Assembly: GCA_033717875.1 (NCBI GenBank)
Contig: JADDKJ010000004.1
Coordinates: 37,370-101,369, forward strand
DNA: 64,000 nucleotides
Reading direction: 5' to 3'
Source: SBBG01 sp033717875
GTDB lineage: Bacteria; Pseudomonadota; Gammaproteobacteria; Ga0077554; Ga007554
Shown: positions 54,518 to 62,666 of the stretch, piece after piece
Position numbering within the stretch: position 1 is the stretch's first letter
Layout of the letters: each line of letters starts with the position of its first letter
The notes under the pieces: model-generated
What the model saw: the letters and a program-made list of their open reading frames with translations, nothing else
Told to the model about the DNA's origin: nothing
The model's database searches: none
Made by a program: the position numbers and the translations under genes

Positions 54518-56224
54518 TCATGTTGGCCTCTTTTCCATCCTCTCCACTGCTATCTCCCTCATGCGGAATTTCTGTACCTTGCCGGTGACGGTCATGGGGA
54601 ACTCGTCCACAAACCACACATAGCGCGGAATCTTGAAGTGGGCGATGTTGTCCTTGCAGAAATTACGAATCTCCTCTTCCGTCGCATCCCGGCCGGCATG
54701 AAGCTGGATCCAGGCCATCACTTCCTCGCCATAATAGTCGTCGGGCACGCCGAACACCGCCACCGCCGCCACCTTGGGATGGGTGTACAGAAAATCCTCG
54801 ATCTCACGCGGATAGATGTTTTCTCCGCCGCGAATGATCATTTCCTTGAGCCGGCCGGTGATGCGCACATAGCCATCGATATCCATGCTCCCAAGATCGC
54901 CGGAATGCAGCCAGCCGTTGTCGTCGATGGCCTTGGCAGTAGCCTGCGGATCACCGTAATAACCGTGCATCACGTGATAGCCGCGAAAGCAGATCTCGCC
55001 CACCTGCCCCGCCGGCACGGTCTGACCGGTAGTTACATCCACGACTTTGGCCTCCTGGTGCGGGAGGTTGGCGCCCACGGTCTGGATGCGCCGCTCCAGG
55101 CTGTCTTCGCGCGCGGTGAGATGGGTGATCGGCGAGGCTTCGGTTTCGCCGTAACCGATCAGTATCTCGCTACAGTGCATGTCTTCCATCACCCGCCGCA
55201 TCAATGCCGGCGGACAGGGCGCGCCGGCCATGATGCCGGTGCGCAGGCTGACAAGGTCGAACTCATGGAAACGGGGGTGTTCCAGTTCGGCGATGAACAT
55301 GGTCGGCACGCCGTGAATGGCCGTGCATCGTTCGCGCTCGACTTCCTGCAACACGGCCTCGGCGTCGAAATGTTCGCAAGGCAGCACGATACACGCCCCC
55401 ACCGACAGGCACAGCAGGTTCGCCAGCACCATGCCGAAGCAGTGATAGAAAGGCACGGGCACACAAAGGCGATCTGCTTCCGAAAAGTGCATCGCCTGAG
55501 CGGAAAACCAGGCATTGTTGAGAATGTTGTGATGGCTCAGCACCACGGCTTTGGGAAAGCCCGTGGTGCCCGAGGTATACTGAATGTTGATGGGGTCGTC
55601 CCTGTCCAGCCCGGCGCTTGCCTCGTCGAGCGCTTGCGGCGAAACGCTCTCGGCGGTGCGCAGCATCTCCGGCCAGGTGCTGAAGCCGGGGCAAGGGCGC
55701 TCCGTCTGTTCAGGCTCGGCGGGATGGTAAATGACCACTTGGCGTAATGCGGGAAATGCGGCGCTGTGCAGGGTGCCTTGCGCAGTTTTGAGTTCGGGGA
55801 TCAGCTCGACCAGCATCGCCACATAGTCGCTGCTGCGAAAGCGGGGGATCACGAATAACCCCTGCACCTCCGAGCGTTGCAGGGCGTAGGCCAGTTCTTT
55901 GAGACGATAGGCGGGATTGATATTGACCAGGACCGCCCCGATGCGTGCGGTGGCCATCTGGATCAGCAGCCACTCGATATTGTTGGTTGCCCATACGCCG
56001 ATGCGATCCCCCTTGCGAAAGCCGCTGCCGAGCAGGCCACGGGCCAATCCATCGATGGCCCGCGCCAGCTCGGCATAACCAAGGCGCCGCCCCTGGTGAA
56101 CTGACACCACCGCCTCGCGCTCGGGAAAACGCGCGGCGATCCGCGCGAAGTGCTCGGGGATGGTCGCCCCTAACAGCGGTTCGATGCCGCCGCGGTGGTG
56201 GTAGCTTTTGGGATTGGGATTCAC
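54518..56224 (-). CDS. AMP-forming acyl-CoA synthetase
   Basis: 568 residues from GTG 56224, which overlaps the PorB-like stop by four bases (GTGA); the preceding GGGGGTGG is a ribosome binding site. Adenylating family: YTSGTTGFPKAVVLSH (P-loop), GYGETEAS, GWLHSGDLGSMD, and GRLKEMIIRGGENIYPREIE with the hinge Asp/Lys region. Activates a carboxylic acid with ATP and CoA; the size and N-terminus suggest medium- or long-chain acids. It is coupled to a 2-oxoacid:ferredoxin oxidoreductase. Confidence 0.9.
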   Translation of the reverse strand: MNPNPKSYHHRGGIEPLLGATIPEHFARIAARFPEREAVVSVHQGRRLGYAELARAIDGLARGLLGSGFRKGDRIGVWATNNIEWLLIQMATARIGAVLVNINPAYRLKELAYALQRSEVQGLFVIPRFRSSDYVAMLVELIPELKTAQGTLHSAAFPALRQVVIYHPAEPEQTERPCPGFSTWPEMLRTAESVSPQALDEASAGLDRDDPINIQYTSGTTGFPKAVVLSHHNILNNAWFSAQAMHFSEADRLCVPVPFYHCFGMVLANLLCLSVGACIVLPCEHFDAEAVLQEVERERCTAIHGVPTMFIAELEHPRFHEFDLVSLRTGIMAGAPCPPALMRRVMEDMHCSEILIGYGETEASPITHLTAREDSLERRIQTVGANLPHQEAKVVDVTTGQTVPAGQVGEICFRGYHVMHGYYGDPQATAKAIDDNGWLHSGDLGSMDIDGYVRITGRLKEMIIRGGENIYPREIEDFLYTHPKVAAVAVFGVPDDYYGEEVMAWIQLHAGRDATEEEIRNFCKDNIAHFKIPRYVWFVDEFPMTVTGKVQKFRMREIAVERMEKRPT

Positions 56225-57132
56225 GCCACCACCCCCGCCCAATATTCATCGACCTGCCGCTGAATCTCCGCCAGCAATGCCTCATTCCGCCGCGGCTCGA
56301 ACAGATGCGCAAAACGCCCTTGCCTGTTCAGATAGTCTTCTACCGGAAGACGCGGACGCGGCACCTTGGTATGAACGACCTTGCCATCGACATATTCCTT
56401 GAGCGGCCACATGCCGGTCTTCACCGCCAGCCTGCCGATCTCCACCGTCTCCGCGGGGTCATAGTCCCAGCCGGTGGGACAGGGCGACAGGGCGATAATG
56501 AGTCGTGGGCCTTGCAGGCTCTTGGCCTTCTCGATCTTGCGCGCCAAGTCCAGGGGCTCGGATCCGATCACTGTGGCGACATAGGCGGGTCGGTGCGCGG
56601 CCCAGATCGCGAACAAATCCTTCTTGTAGCCCGGAAAGCCGCCCTTGCTGGTTGCCGTCCATGCGCCATGCGGAGTAGCGTCAGAATACTGCTGACCGGT
56701 GTTGCCGTATCCTTCGTTGTCGTAGCAGATATAGAGAAAATCCAGGCCACGCTCGATGGCGCTCGATGTAGCGGAAAGCCCCATGCCATACGCCGCGCCA
56801 TCGCCGGTCAGCACCACCGTCTCCAGATCTTCGTCGGGGACGATGCGACCCTTGCGCAGCAGGATGTCCAGCGCATCGCGCACCCCTTGCGCGCCCGCTG
56901 GCGCCGAGGCCATGGCGGTATAAAGCCACGAGCCGCGGAACGGGGTGAAGGGATAGACCGACAACAGCGTCATACACCCGGCGGCGTTGATGAACACGGT
57001 CTTGGCGCCGAGGATATCGTAGATCTCGTGCAATGCTCCCAGTCCGCCGCAACCGGCGCACATCGGCGTGCCCGCTCCCAGCAGACGGGTGGAGGGCAGG
57101 TCTTTCATGCGCTTGAAGATCGTTTCGTTCAT
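56221..57132 (-). CDS. porB: 2-oxoacid:ferredoxin oxidoreductase beta subunit (PorB-like)
   Basis: 303 residues. TPP-binding subunit: MCAGCGGLGALHEIYDIL with paired Cys for a 4Fe-4S cluster, VLTGDGAAYGMGLSATSSAI and CYDNEGYGNTGQQYSD form the GDG-x-N TPP/Mg site, and ALSPCPTGWDYD supplies another Cys. Cleaves or forms the 2-oxoacid C-C bond with the alpha subunit. Overlaps porA and the acyl-CoA ligase. Whether pyruvate or a larger 2-oxoacid is used cannot be told. Confidence 0.9.
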   Translation of the reverse strand: MNETIFKRMKDLPSTRLLGAGTPMCAGCGGLGALHEIYDILGAKTVFINAAGCMTLLSVYPFTPFRGSWLYTAMASAPAGAQGVRDALDILLRKGRIVPDEDLETVVLTGDGAAYGMGLSATSSAIERGLDFLYICYDNEGYGNTGQQYSDATPHGAWTATSKGGFPGYKKDLFAIWAAHRPAYVATVIGSEPLDLARKIEKAKSLQGPRLIIALSPCPTGWDYDPAETVEIGRLAVKTGMWPLKEYVDGKVVHTKVPRPRLPVEDYLNRQGRFAHLFEPRRNEALLAEIQRQVDEYWAGVVA

Positions 57133-58379
57133 GGCTTGCCCCCGCCCACCTCGCCACGCTCCACGGCGGCGATTGCTTGCAGATTTCTCACTTCGCGCAG
57201 CTCGCGCGCCGTATAGAGCAACCTGGGCGGCGGCGCCCTGCCTTCCACGGCAGCCTGGCGGGTAACGGCCGCCATCTCGTAAAACTCTTCGGGGCTGATA
57301 TCACGCCCACCCAGCCCGCCAATGAAACTCAGCATCACGCGCGGCGCGTCGGGCATCCCATAGAGGACCGATGCCAGCTCCGTATAAAGCACACCGCCCA
57401 TCCCCATCGACAGATTCTGGTCGATCACGGCCACGCCCTGTTTTCCCGCCAGAGCGCGGCGTATCACCTGCGCAGGAAAGGGCCGCAGCAGCCGCGGCCG
57501 CAACAGGCCGACAGCCCAGCCCGCCTCGCGCAGCCGGTCCACCGCATCCTTGGCCTTGGTGGCATAGGAGCCCATCATGACAAAAACGTGCTCGGCATCG
57601 TCGGTGCGATAGGTCTCCACGGCGTGGTGACTCCTGCCAAAGCTGTCGGCAAACGTCGTGGCGATCTCATCGTAAACATCCAGGGCATTTAGGGCCGCAA
57701 GGTGCATCTCGTAACGGAAGTAGGAATAGGGGCCACCACCCAACACCACCACTGCCTCGCTCGTCGGCGTGCTGGCGCGAAAACCGAGGTTCTCCGCATC
57801 GAACGGCGGCAGGAAACGATCAACGGCCGCGGGCTCGGGAATCTCGACCGGCTCGCGCGTGAACGAGAGATAAAAGCCGTCCATGTTGACGATGACCGGC
57901 AGCCGCACCCGCGGGTCTTCCGCCAGCCGGTAGGCGATCAGAATGCTATCCAGCACCTCCTGGCAGTTGGCACAGTGGATTTGCAGAAAACCGCTGTCGC
58001 GCGCCGCGAGGATGTCGTTGTGATCAGGCTCCAGAGTGATCGGGGACGCCAAACCCCGCGACACATTCACCAGCACAAACGGCGCACGCCAACCCGCCAC
58101 GGTGTAGAGCATTTCCATGCCATAGAGCAAGCCCTGACTGGAGGTGGCGGTGAATACCCGCACGCCGGTTGCCGCGGCCGCACCCGCGGCGGTGATCATG
58201 GAGTGCTCGGACTCCAGGGTCACCATCCTGCCATCCATCTGCCCGACATCGATCCAGTCTGCGAGGGTCTCGATGATCTCGGTTTGGGGCGTGATGGGAA
58301 AGGCGGGCACATAGTCCACATTGGCTAGGCGCGCCCCCCAGGCAGCCGCCCCGTTACCGGTCAACAGCACGCGCGTCAT
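57129..58379 (-). CDS. porA: 2-oxoacid:ferredoxin oxidoreductase alpha subunit (PorA-like)
   Basis: 416 residues from ATG 58379, overlapping the gamma/delta gene by four bases. Pyruvate synthase alpha family: NVDYVPAFPITPQTEIIETLADW, LESEHSMITAAGAAAATGVRVFTATSSQGLLYG and VGLLRPRLLRPFPAQVIRRAL. Carries the pyrimidine-activating Glu of TPP. No Fe-S motif of its own, as expected. Confidence 0.9.
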   Translation of the reverse strand: MTRVLLTGNGAAAWGARLANVDYVPAFPITPQTEIIETLADWIDVGQMDGRMVTLESEHSMITAAGAAAATGVRVFTATSSQGLLYGMEMLYTVAGWRAPFVLVNVSRGLASPITLEPDHNDILAARDSGFLQIHCANCQEVLDSILIAYRLAEDPRVRLPVIVNMDGFYLSFTREPVEIPEPAAVDRFLPPFDAENLGFRASTPTSEAVVVLGGGPYSYFRYEMHLAALNALDVYDEIATTFADSFGRSHHAVETYRTDDAEHVFVMMGSYATKAKDAVDRLREAGWAVGLLRPRLLRPFPAQVIRRALAGKQGVAVIDQNLSMGMGGVLYTELASVLYGMPDAPRVMLSFIGGLGGRDISPEEFYEMAAVTRQAAVEGRAPPPRLLYTARELREVRNLQAIAAVERGEVGGGKP

Positions 58380-59296
58380 GCCCCACCTCCTTCGGCCGCT
58401 TTCGGCTCCATCACCGCCTGAATGGCATGCGCCGGACACTGAGCGACACAGATCATGCAGCCCTTGCAGTGCTCATAGTCGATCTGCGGATAGCCTTCCT
58501 CATCCACACGGATGGCGCTGTCGGGACAAAAGGTGCTGCACACCCACCAGCAGCGGTTGCAGTGGCTGTAATCGATCACCGGCGTGGCGGTGCGCCACAA
58601 GCCGGTCTGCACCCGCTCGCTGGTCGCGGCGGCATGGATGGCGGGGGCGGAGATGCGGGCCGCATCGAAGCCAAGATCAATCCAGGCGGGTTGCTCATAC
58701 TGTTCCGCCCGAAACTCCCCGCCCTCGCTTGCTACGCCACCGTGATCCGCCATGAGATCGTAAGCGGCGAGCGCCCTCGCCAGATTTTCCTCGACAGCCG
58801 AAAGTCCGAACGGTGCGATCTCATCGCGAATCGCCTGTTCCAATGCGGCGCGGGAAATCACGCCCACCACCCGCGCCGCCGCGCCGGCGCAAGTTGCTCC
58901 AATATAGCGCTGTGCGGCGGCGTCCTCGGCGCGTACCGGCAAGGTCAGCACCGGCCCGGTGATGTTGAGCCTGTGCTTCCACACCTCGGGGCGCTCCGCC
59001 GTATTGATGAGCACGACGGTATGCGCATCCACGCCGGCCAGCACACCGGCCGCAGGCACCGCTGCCAGGGTATCGTCGGCAACGATGACGAGATCGGGAC
59101 GGCGCATGACACCGCGCTCGCTGATCGCCCGGCGCGCGGCGCGCACATAGGCAAAGATGGGCGCCCCCCGGCGCTCGGCGCCATACAGAGGCGCGTCCTG
59201 CACCTCGAAGCCTTCATTGAAGAAGGCGCTGCCGAGGATGCGGCCCGCGGTCTTCATGCCTTGTCCGCCGCGGCCATGGAAGCGAATGCGGTACAT
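58376..59296 (-). CDS. porG: 2-oxoacid:ferredoxin oxidoreductase gamma-delta fusion
   Basis: 306 residues. N-terminal gamma domain (IRFHGRGGQGMKTAGRILGSA, GAERRGAPIFAYVRAA) to about residue 185, then a delta domain with two 4Fe-4S motifs: CNRCWWVCSTFCP and CKGCMICVAQCP. The first has C-x2-C-x3-C-x3-C spacing, slightly non-standard but common in delta subunits. Electron exit to ferredoxin. Gap to the upstream dehydrogenase gene is filled by repeat A6. Confidence 0.9.
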   Translation of the reverse strand: MYRIRFHGRGGQGMKTAGRILGSAFFNEGFEVQDAPLYGAERRGAPIFAYVRAARRAISERGVMRRPDLVIVADDTLAAVPAAGVLAGVDAHTVVLINTAERPEVWKHRLNITGPVLTLPVRAEDAAAQRYIGATCAGAAARVVGVISRAALEQAIRDEIAPFGLSAVEENLARALAAYDLMADHGGVASEGGEFRAEQYEQPAWIDLGFDAARISAPAIHAAATSERVQTGLWRTATPVIDYSHCNRCWWVCSTFCPDSAIRVDEEGYPQIDYEHCKGCMICVAQCPAHAIQAVMEPKAAEGGGA

Positions 59297-59330
59297 TGTG
59301 CGGCCTCACCATCAAAGAGGTACCTATGAG

Positions 59331-59472
59331 AAGCTGTTTAAAAACCGTCACGAGCGCCCGTCAGCCGGGGGAGGACGGAGCGCAGGAACCGGAGTTTACA
59401 TAAAAGTAAATGAGGATTCCGAGCACCGCCCGACCCCGGCTGACGGGCGCGCAATAGGTTTTTAAACGGCTT
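59331..59472 (+). repeat. Family A palindromic element, copy A6 (diverged)
   Basis: 142 bp. Ends AAGCTGTTTAAAAACC / complement; long outer arms GCGCCCGTCAGCCGGGG/CCCCGGCTGACGGGCGC are perfect. Core hairpin TTTAC-ATAAAA-GTAAA preceded by GGAACCGGAG and followed by TGAGGATTCCGAG, aligned with the motif of A1. Lies between the amino-acid dehydrogenase and the gamma-delta gene. Confidence 0.85.
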
Positions 59473-59490
59473 CGGCGGGCGATGCCCGCT

Positions 59491-60600
59491 CTACACTGCC
59501 CAGCGCCTATAGCTCATTGCCTTCTTCACTCGCGACACAGCCAGTTCCAACGCCGCCTGGCGCGGCATGATCCCTTCCTCCTGCACCCGATCCAGCACCT
59601 GCCCGGTATTGCTGCGCAGCTTTTCTTCAATGACCGTGAAGGCCTCGGTTTCGCTGGCGTGTCGATATTCCATCGCCGCGCAGATGACACCGCCGGCATT
59701 GGCGATGAAATCGGGCACGCAGAGCACGCCCCGTTCATGGAGGTATCGCTCTGCTCCGCCGGTAAAAGGAATATTGGCGCCCTGAATGACCAGCCTGGTC
59801 TTCAGGCGACGCACATTATCCTCATGCACCACGTCAGGCCGGGCCGCCGGTATCCAGATGTCGCACTCGATATCGACCACGGCGTCGCGATCCAGCCTGG
59901 CGCTGCGCGGATAGTCCACAACGCTCTTCCCGGCCTCTTTCAGCTCCATCAGCGTATCGACATCCAGCCCCTCGGGATTGGCGATCGCACCCGTTGAATC
60001 GGCAACGCCCACCAATACCGCGCCCTTGCGCACCAGGAAGCGGGCGGCGTGCTTGCCGACCGCGCCGAAGCCCTGCACCACGATCCGCGCTCCTTTTAGA
60101 TTGAAACCGCAATAGCGCAGCGCCACCTCCGTGGCATGACTCAAACCCCAGCCCGTCGCCCCGATCTCATCGAGCGGAATACCGCCCACCTCGCGCGGCA
60201 GTCCCACCGAGCGGCCAATCTCATCCTTCACCCAGGCCATGCACTCCTCATCGGTTCCCATGTCTGGACCGAAGATGTAGTCGCGCACATCGCGCAACGC
60301 GCAGGCGAAGGCCCGGATCAGAGTTTCTTTTTGCGCCCTGGGCATCTTCGGATCGCCGTAGAGCACAGCCTTGCCGCCGCCATGCGCCAGCCCGGCGGCG
60401 GCGTTTTTCAGCGTCATCGCCCGCGCCAGACGGAAACACTCCTGCGCACTGACATCGGCCGCCATGCGCACCCCGCCAATGGACGGCCCCGCCGCCACAT
60501 TGTCCACCACCAGAATCCCCTTCAAGCCGGCGGACGGCTCATGGACATGAATGACCTTGGCCGGCCCCAATTCGTCTGCGAAGGCGAAGACATCTTCCAC
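59491..60600 (-). CDS. Glu/Leu/Phe/Val-type amino-acid dehydrogenase
   Basis: 369 residues from GTG 60600 (AGGAACGG lies upstream). Short Leu/Val/Phe-type enzyme: AAGLAHGGGKAVLYGDP with the catalytic Lys, GPDMGTDEECM with the general-base Asp region, IVVQGFGAVGKHAARFL the NAD-binding motif, and NAGGVICAAMEY. Length fits leucine or valine dehydrogenase better than full-size GDH. Reductive amination of 2-oxoacids or the reverse. The gene is first downstream of an FNR box and precedes the oxidoreductase genes. Confidence 0.88.
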   Translation of the reverse strand: MEDVFAFADELGPAKVIHVHEPSAGLKGILVVDNVAAGPSIGGVRMAADVSAQECFRLARAMTLKNAAAGLAHGGGKAVLYGDPKMPRAQKETLIRAFACALRDVRDYIFGPDMGTDEECMAWVKDEIGRSVGLPREVGGIPLDEIGATGWGLSHATEVALRYCGFNLKGARIVVQGFGAVGKHAARFLVRKGAVLVGVADSTGAIANPEGLDVDTLMELKEAGKSVVDYPRSARLDRDAVVDIECDIWIPAARPDVVHEDNVRRLKTRLVIQGANIPFTGGAERYLHERGVLCVPDFIANAGGVICAAMEYRHASETEAFTVIEEKLRSNTGQVLDRVQEEGIMPRQAALELAVSRVKKAMSYRRWAV

Positions 60601-60666
60601 GGCAACCGTTCCTGTTCTTTGCGCGGGCGTTATACAACCGCCGAAAAAACTGTGTAAGCTGTTAGG

Positions 60667-60709
60667 ATAATAGTAGAGGTACGTGGCGTGTTGCTTTGAT
60701 CTATATCAA
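60667..60709 (-). promoter_or_regulatory. FNR-activated promoter
   Basis: TTGATCTATATCAA (60696-60709) is a perfect match to the FNR consensus TTGAT-N4-ATCAA. On the minus strand a TATTAT -10 (60667-60672) follows so that the presumed start site (near 60660) places the box centre at about -41.5, the class II position. Drives the dehydrogenase/oxidoreductase operon at 54.5-60.6 kb. CRP can bind similar sites, but TTGAT/ATCAA favours FNR. Confidence 0.7.
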
Positions 60710-60745
60710 ACTTGCGCCAATTATTGATAACGCATCGAAAGAGGA

Positions 60746-60776
60746 CACCTCCCCGCCTTTTCAAGGCGAGGAGGTG
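60746..60776. terminator. Stem-loop downstream of THUMP gene
   Basis: CACCTCCCCGCCTT pairs with AAGGCGAGGAGGTG (one mismatch) over a three-base loop. It follows the THUMP-domain gene on the minus strand and precedes the FNR-controlled operon, a plausible terminator, though no clear T-run follows. Confidence 0.5.
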
Positions 60777-60808
60777 AAGAAGTTCCTTCAAAAATGGCTC
60801 ACTCTACA

Positions 60809-61336
60809 CTAACCAATGACCTCGCCCCACTCCCGCGCGGTCGCGGAAAAAATCTCTCCCGGCTCAAGCAAGGAAATCGCCGTTCTCCTGCCCACCACAT
60901 CGATACGCACCAGCTTGTCCGGATTGCCGAGATTCACCTTCCGCTCGATGCTCGGGGCGAGGTATTCGATAATGTCGGCGGTGTGGTATTTCTGCCAACG
61001 GCGCTTTTCCACCTTCATCCCCCAGGTCTCGTCTTCCTTGATCCGATCCTTGACGTTTTCCTCGATCACCTCCTTCATGGCATCCAGATCGGTATCGCAC
61101 CAGAAATCGACCGGCACCCATTTGGCCGCAAACTCGAACACGGGCTCGGTTTTAAACAGTTCCTTGCATTTCCTGACGACCTCCCGATTGTCCAGCGTGG
61201 TGTGGGCAATCGCTATCCCGTCGACGCGGGTCCGCTCCACCTTGGGATTGTCATCACCAAAACGTTTCAGAATGCGGATGATCTCGGCGCGCGCCCGAAA
61301 GAAACGGCCCCAGGCATAAGAAACCAAAAGATCCAT
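60809..61336 (-). CDS. THUMP-domain protein (Tan1-like)
   Basis: 175 residues. Starts MDLLVSYAWGRFFRARAEIIRIL and contains the THUMP pattern near its end (RIDVVGRRTAISLLEPGEIFS). Resembles the tRNA-binding THUMP domain of Tan1-type proteins, which assist acetylation of cytidine in tRNA in archaea and eukaryotes. In bacteria the domain usually occurs in ThiI or RlmKL, not alone. Function in this bacterium unknown; could be RNA binding. The preceding 61337-61428 gap is the promoter region shared with yheT. Confidence 0.7.
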   Translation of the reverse strand: MDLLVSYAWGRFFRARAEIIRILKRFGDDNPKVERTRVDGIAIAHTTLDNREVVRKCKELFKTEPVFEFAAKWVPVDFWCDTDLDAMKEVIEENVKDRIKEDETWGMKVEKRRWQKYHTADIIEYLAPSIERKVNLGNPDKLVRIDVVGRRTAISLLEPGEIFSATAREWGEVIG

Positions 61337-61428
61337 GGCGAAATTCCTCTGTGATCCCTACACTTATTCATGGCATCACAGTCAAGCTTATACAAGTAGC
61401 TGGCATTAAACGAAGATAATCCAGAACC

Positions 61429-62412
61429 ATGCCCATCTCCAGCCGACCGCCTTCCGAACGCCATCAACCACCTCGCTGGCTGCCCGGCGGCCATTCACAG
61501 ACGATCTACACCGCCCTGCTGTCACCCAGGCCACGGCTCGTCTATCAGCGCGAACGCTGGGACACGCCGGATGGTGATTTCATTGATGTCGACTGGCTGG
61601 ACGCCCCTGGCAATGGCCCGCTGGTAGTGATCTTTCACGGCCTGGAAGGCAGCTCGCACAGCCACTACGCACTCGCTCTGATGAACACCTTGCAGGATAT
61701 GGGCTGGCGCGGCGCGGCGCCCAACTTCCGTGGCTGCGGCGGCGAACCGAACCGCCTGCCGCGCGCCTATTTCGCCGGCGACAGCGCCGAGATCGACTGG
61801 ATCCTGCGCCGCTTGCGCACGCGGCATCCCGACAGACCCTTGTTCGCCATCGGTTTCTCGCTGGGCGGCAATGCACTGCTCAAATGGCTGGGTGAACAGG
61901 GCGCCAACGCTTGCTCCGTGGTCGATGCGGCCATCGCGGTATCGGCACCCATGGATTTGCACGCCGCCGGCAACGCGCTGGACAGGGACGGGTTCAACCT
62001 CATTTACAGAACCCATTTCTTGCGCACGCTAAAAAAGAAGGCGCTGAAAAAACTCGAGCAGTTTCCTGGATTATTCGATCGGGACGCCGTGAAAAAAGTC
62101 ACCACCCTGCGCGCCTTCGACAATCTCGCCACCGCTCCCCTGCACGGCTTCCGCGACACCGATGATTATTGGACGAAGGCCAGCAGCAAACCGGGCCTGA
62201 TCAACATCGGCGCTCCCACGCTCATCATTAACGCCCGCAACGACCCCTTCCTTCCGTATCACGCACTTCCCAAACCCGCCGACGTGTCGGCATCGGTCGC
62301 GCTGGATTTCCCGGCGCAAGGCGGCCATGTTGGCTTCCTATCCGGTCCCTTCCCTGGAAAACATGCCTGGCTGCCGGAGCGTGTCACGGCATTCTTCGCT
62401 CAATTCGCCTGA
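61429..62412 (+). CDS. yheT: YheT-like alpha/beta hydrolase
   Basis: 327 residues. PPRWLPGGHSQTIYTALLSP is the YheT/ABHD1-3 signature. Active site: Ser in FAIGFSLGGNALLKW, Asp in INARNDPFL and His in AQGGHVGFL. Oxyanion Gly at VIFHGLEGSSHS. Esterase or lipase-like, cytoplasmic, substrate unknown. Ends with a terminator-like stem-loop. Confidence 0.93.
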   Translation: MPISSRPPSERHQPPRWLPGGHSQTIYTALLSPRPRLVYQRERWDTPDGDFIDVDWLDAPGNGPLVVIFHGLEGSSHSHYALALMNTLQDMGWRGAAPNFRGCGGEPNRLPRAYFAGDSAEIDWILRRLRTRHPDRPLFAIGFSLGGNALLKWLGEQGANACSVVDAAIAVSAPMDLHAAGNALDRDGFNLIYRTHFLRTLKKKALKKLEQFPGLFDRDAVKKVTTLRAFDNLATAPLHGFRDTDDYWTKASSKPGLINIGAPTLIINARNDPFLPYHALPKPADVSASVALDFPAQGGHVGFLSGPFPGKHAWLPERVTAFFAQFA

Positions 62413-62421
62413 AGCCTGTAG

Positions 62422-62447
62422 GGCGGCCATCGGCCGCCGTGGTTTTT
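62422..62447 (+). terminator. Intrinsic terminator of yheT
   Basis: GGCGGCC-ATC-GGCCGCC stem-loop (62422-62438) followed by GTGGTTTTT. Ten bases past the yheT stop codon. It also resembles a dispersed palindrome in proteobacteria (GGGCGGCC...), so it may serve both roles. The rest of 62448-62499 holds another weak palindrome (GGGCATTGCCC). Confidence 0.55.
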
Positions 62448-62499
62448 CAAAGACGGGCATTGCCCGCCCCACCGAAAGTTGCATTTTATTTGTGTTTTA

Positions 62500-62513
62500 T
62501 TGATCCAGATCAA
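62500..62513 (+). promoter_or_regulatory. FNR box upstream of secreted protein
   Basis: TTGAT-CCAG-ATCAA, a full palindrome, lies 154 bases upstream of the start codon. A TAGTTT at 62533-62538 gives a possible -10 in the class II position. A leader of about 120 bases follows, holding GGGGGTGAAACCGCC, of unknown role. Confidence 0.55.
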
Positions 62514-62666
62514 GGCATGCGCGGCGGGAATGTAGTTTCATCTTGAAAAGCAATTTAAAAACTTCTTATACACGACAACGCAAGGGGGTGAAACCGCCAT
62601 CGAGCATCGAAACCAAAGAGGTATCTTCCAACAACTAAACATCAATTGCGGGTGGAGGAAAAAGTC

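Noticed and set aside
62567..62666. Leader with GGGGGTGAAACCGCC considered as a cyclic di-GMP riboswitch
   Set aside because: The GEMM core (GGCAAACC...GACGCAAAGC) is not present.
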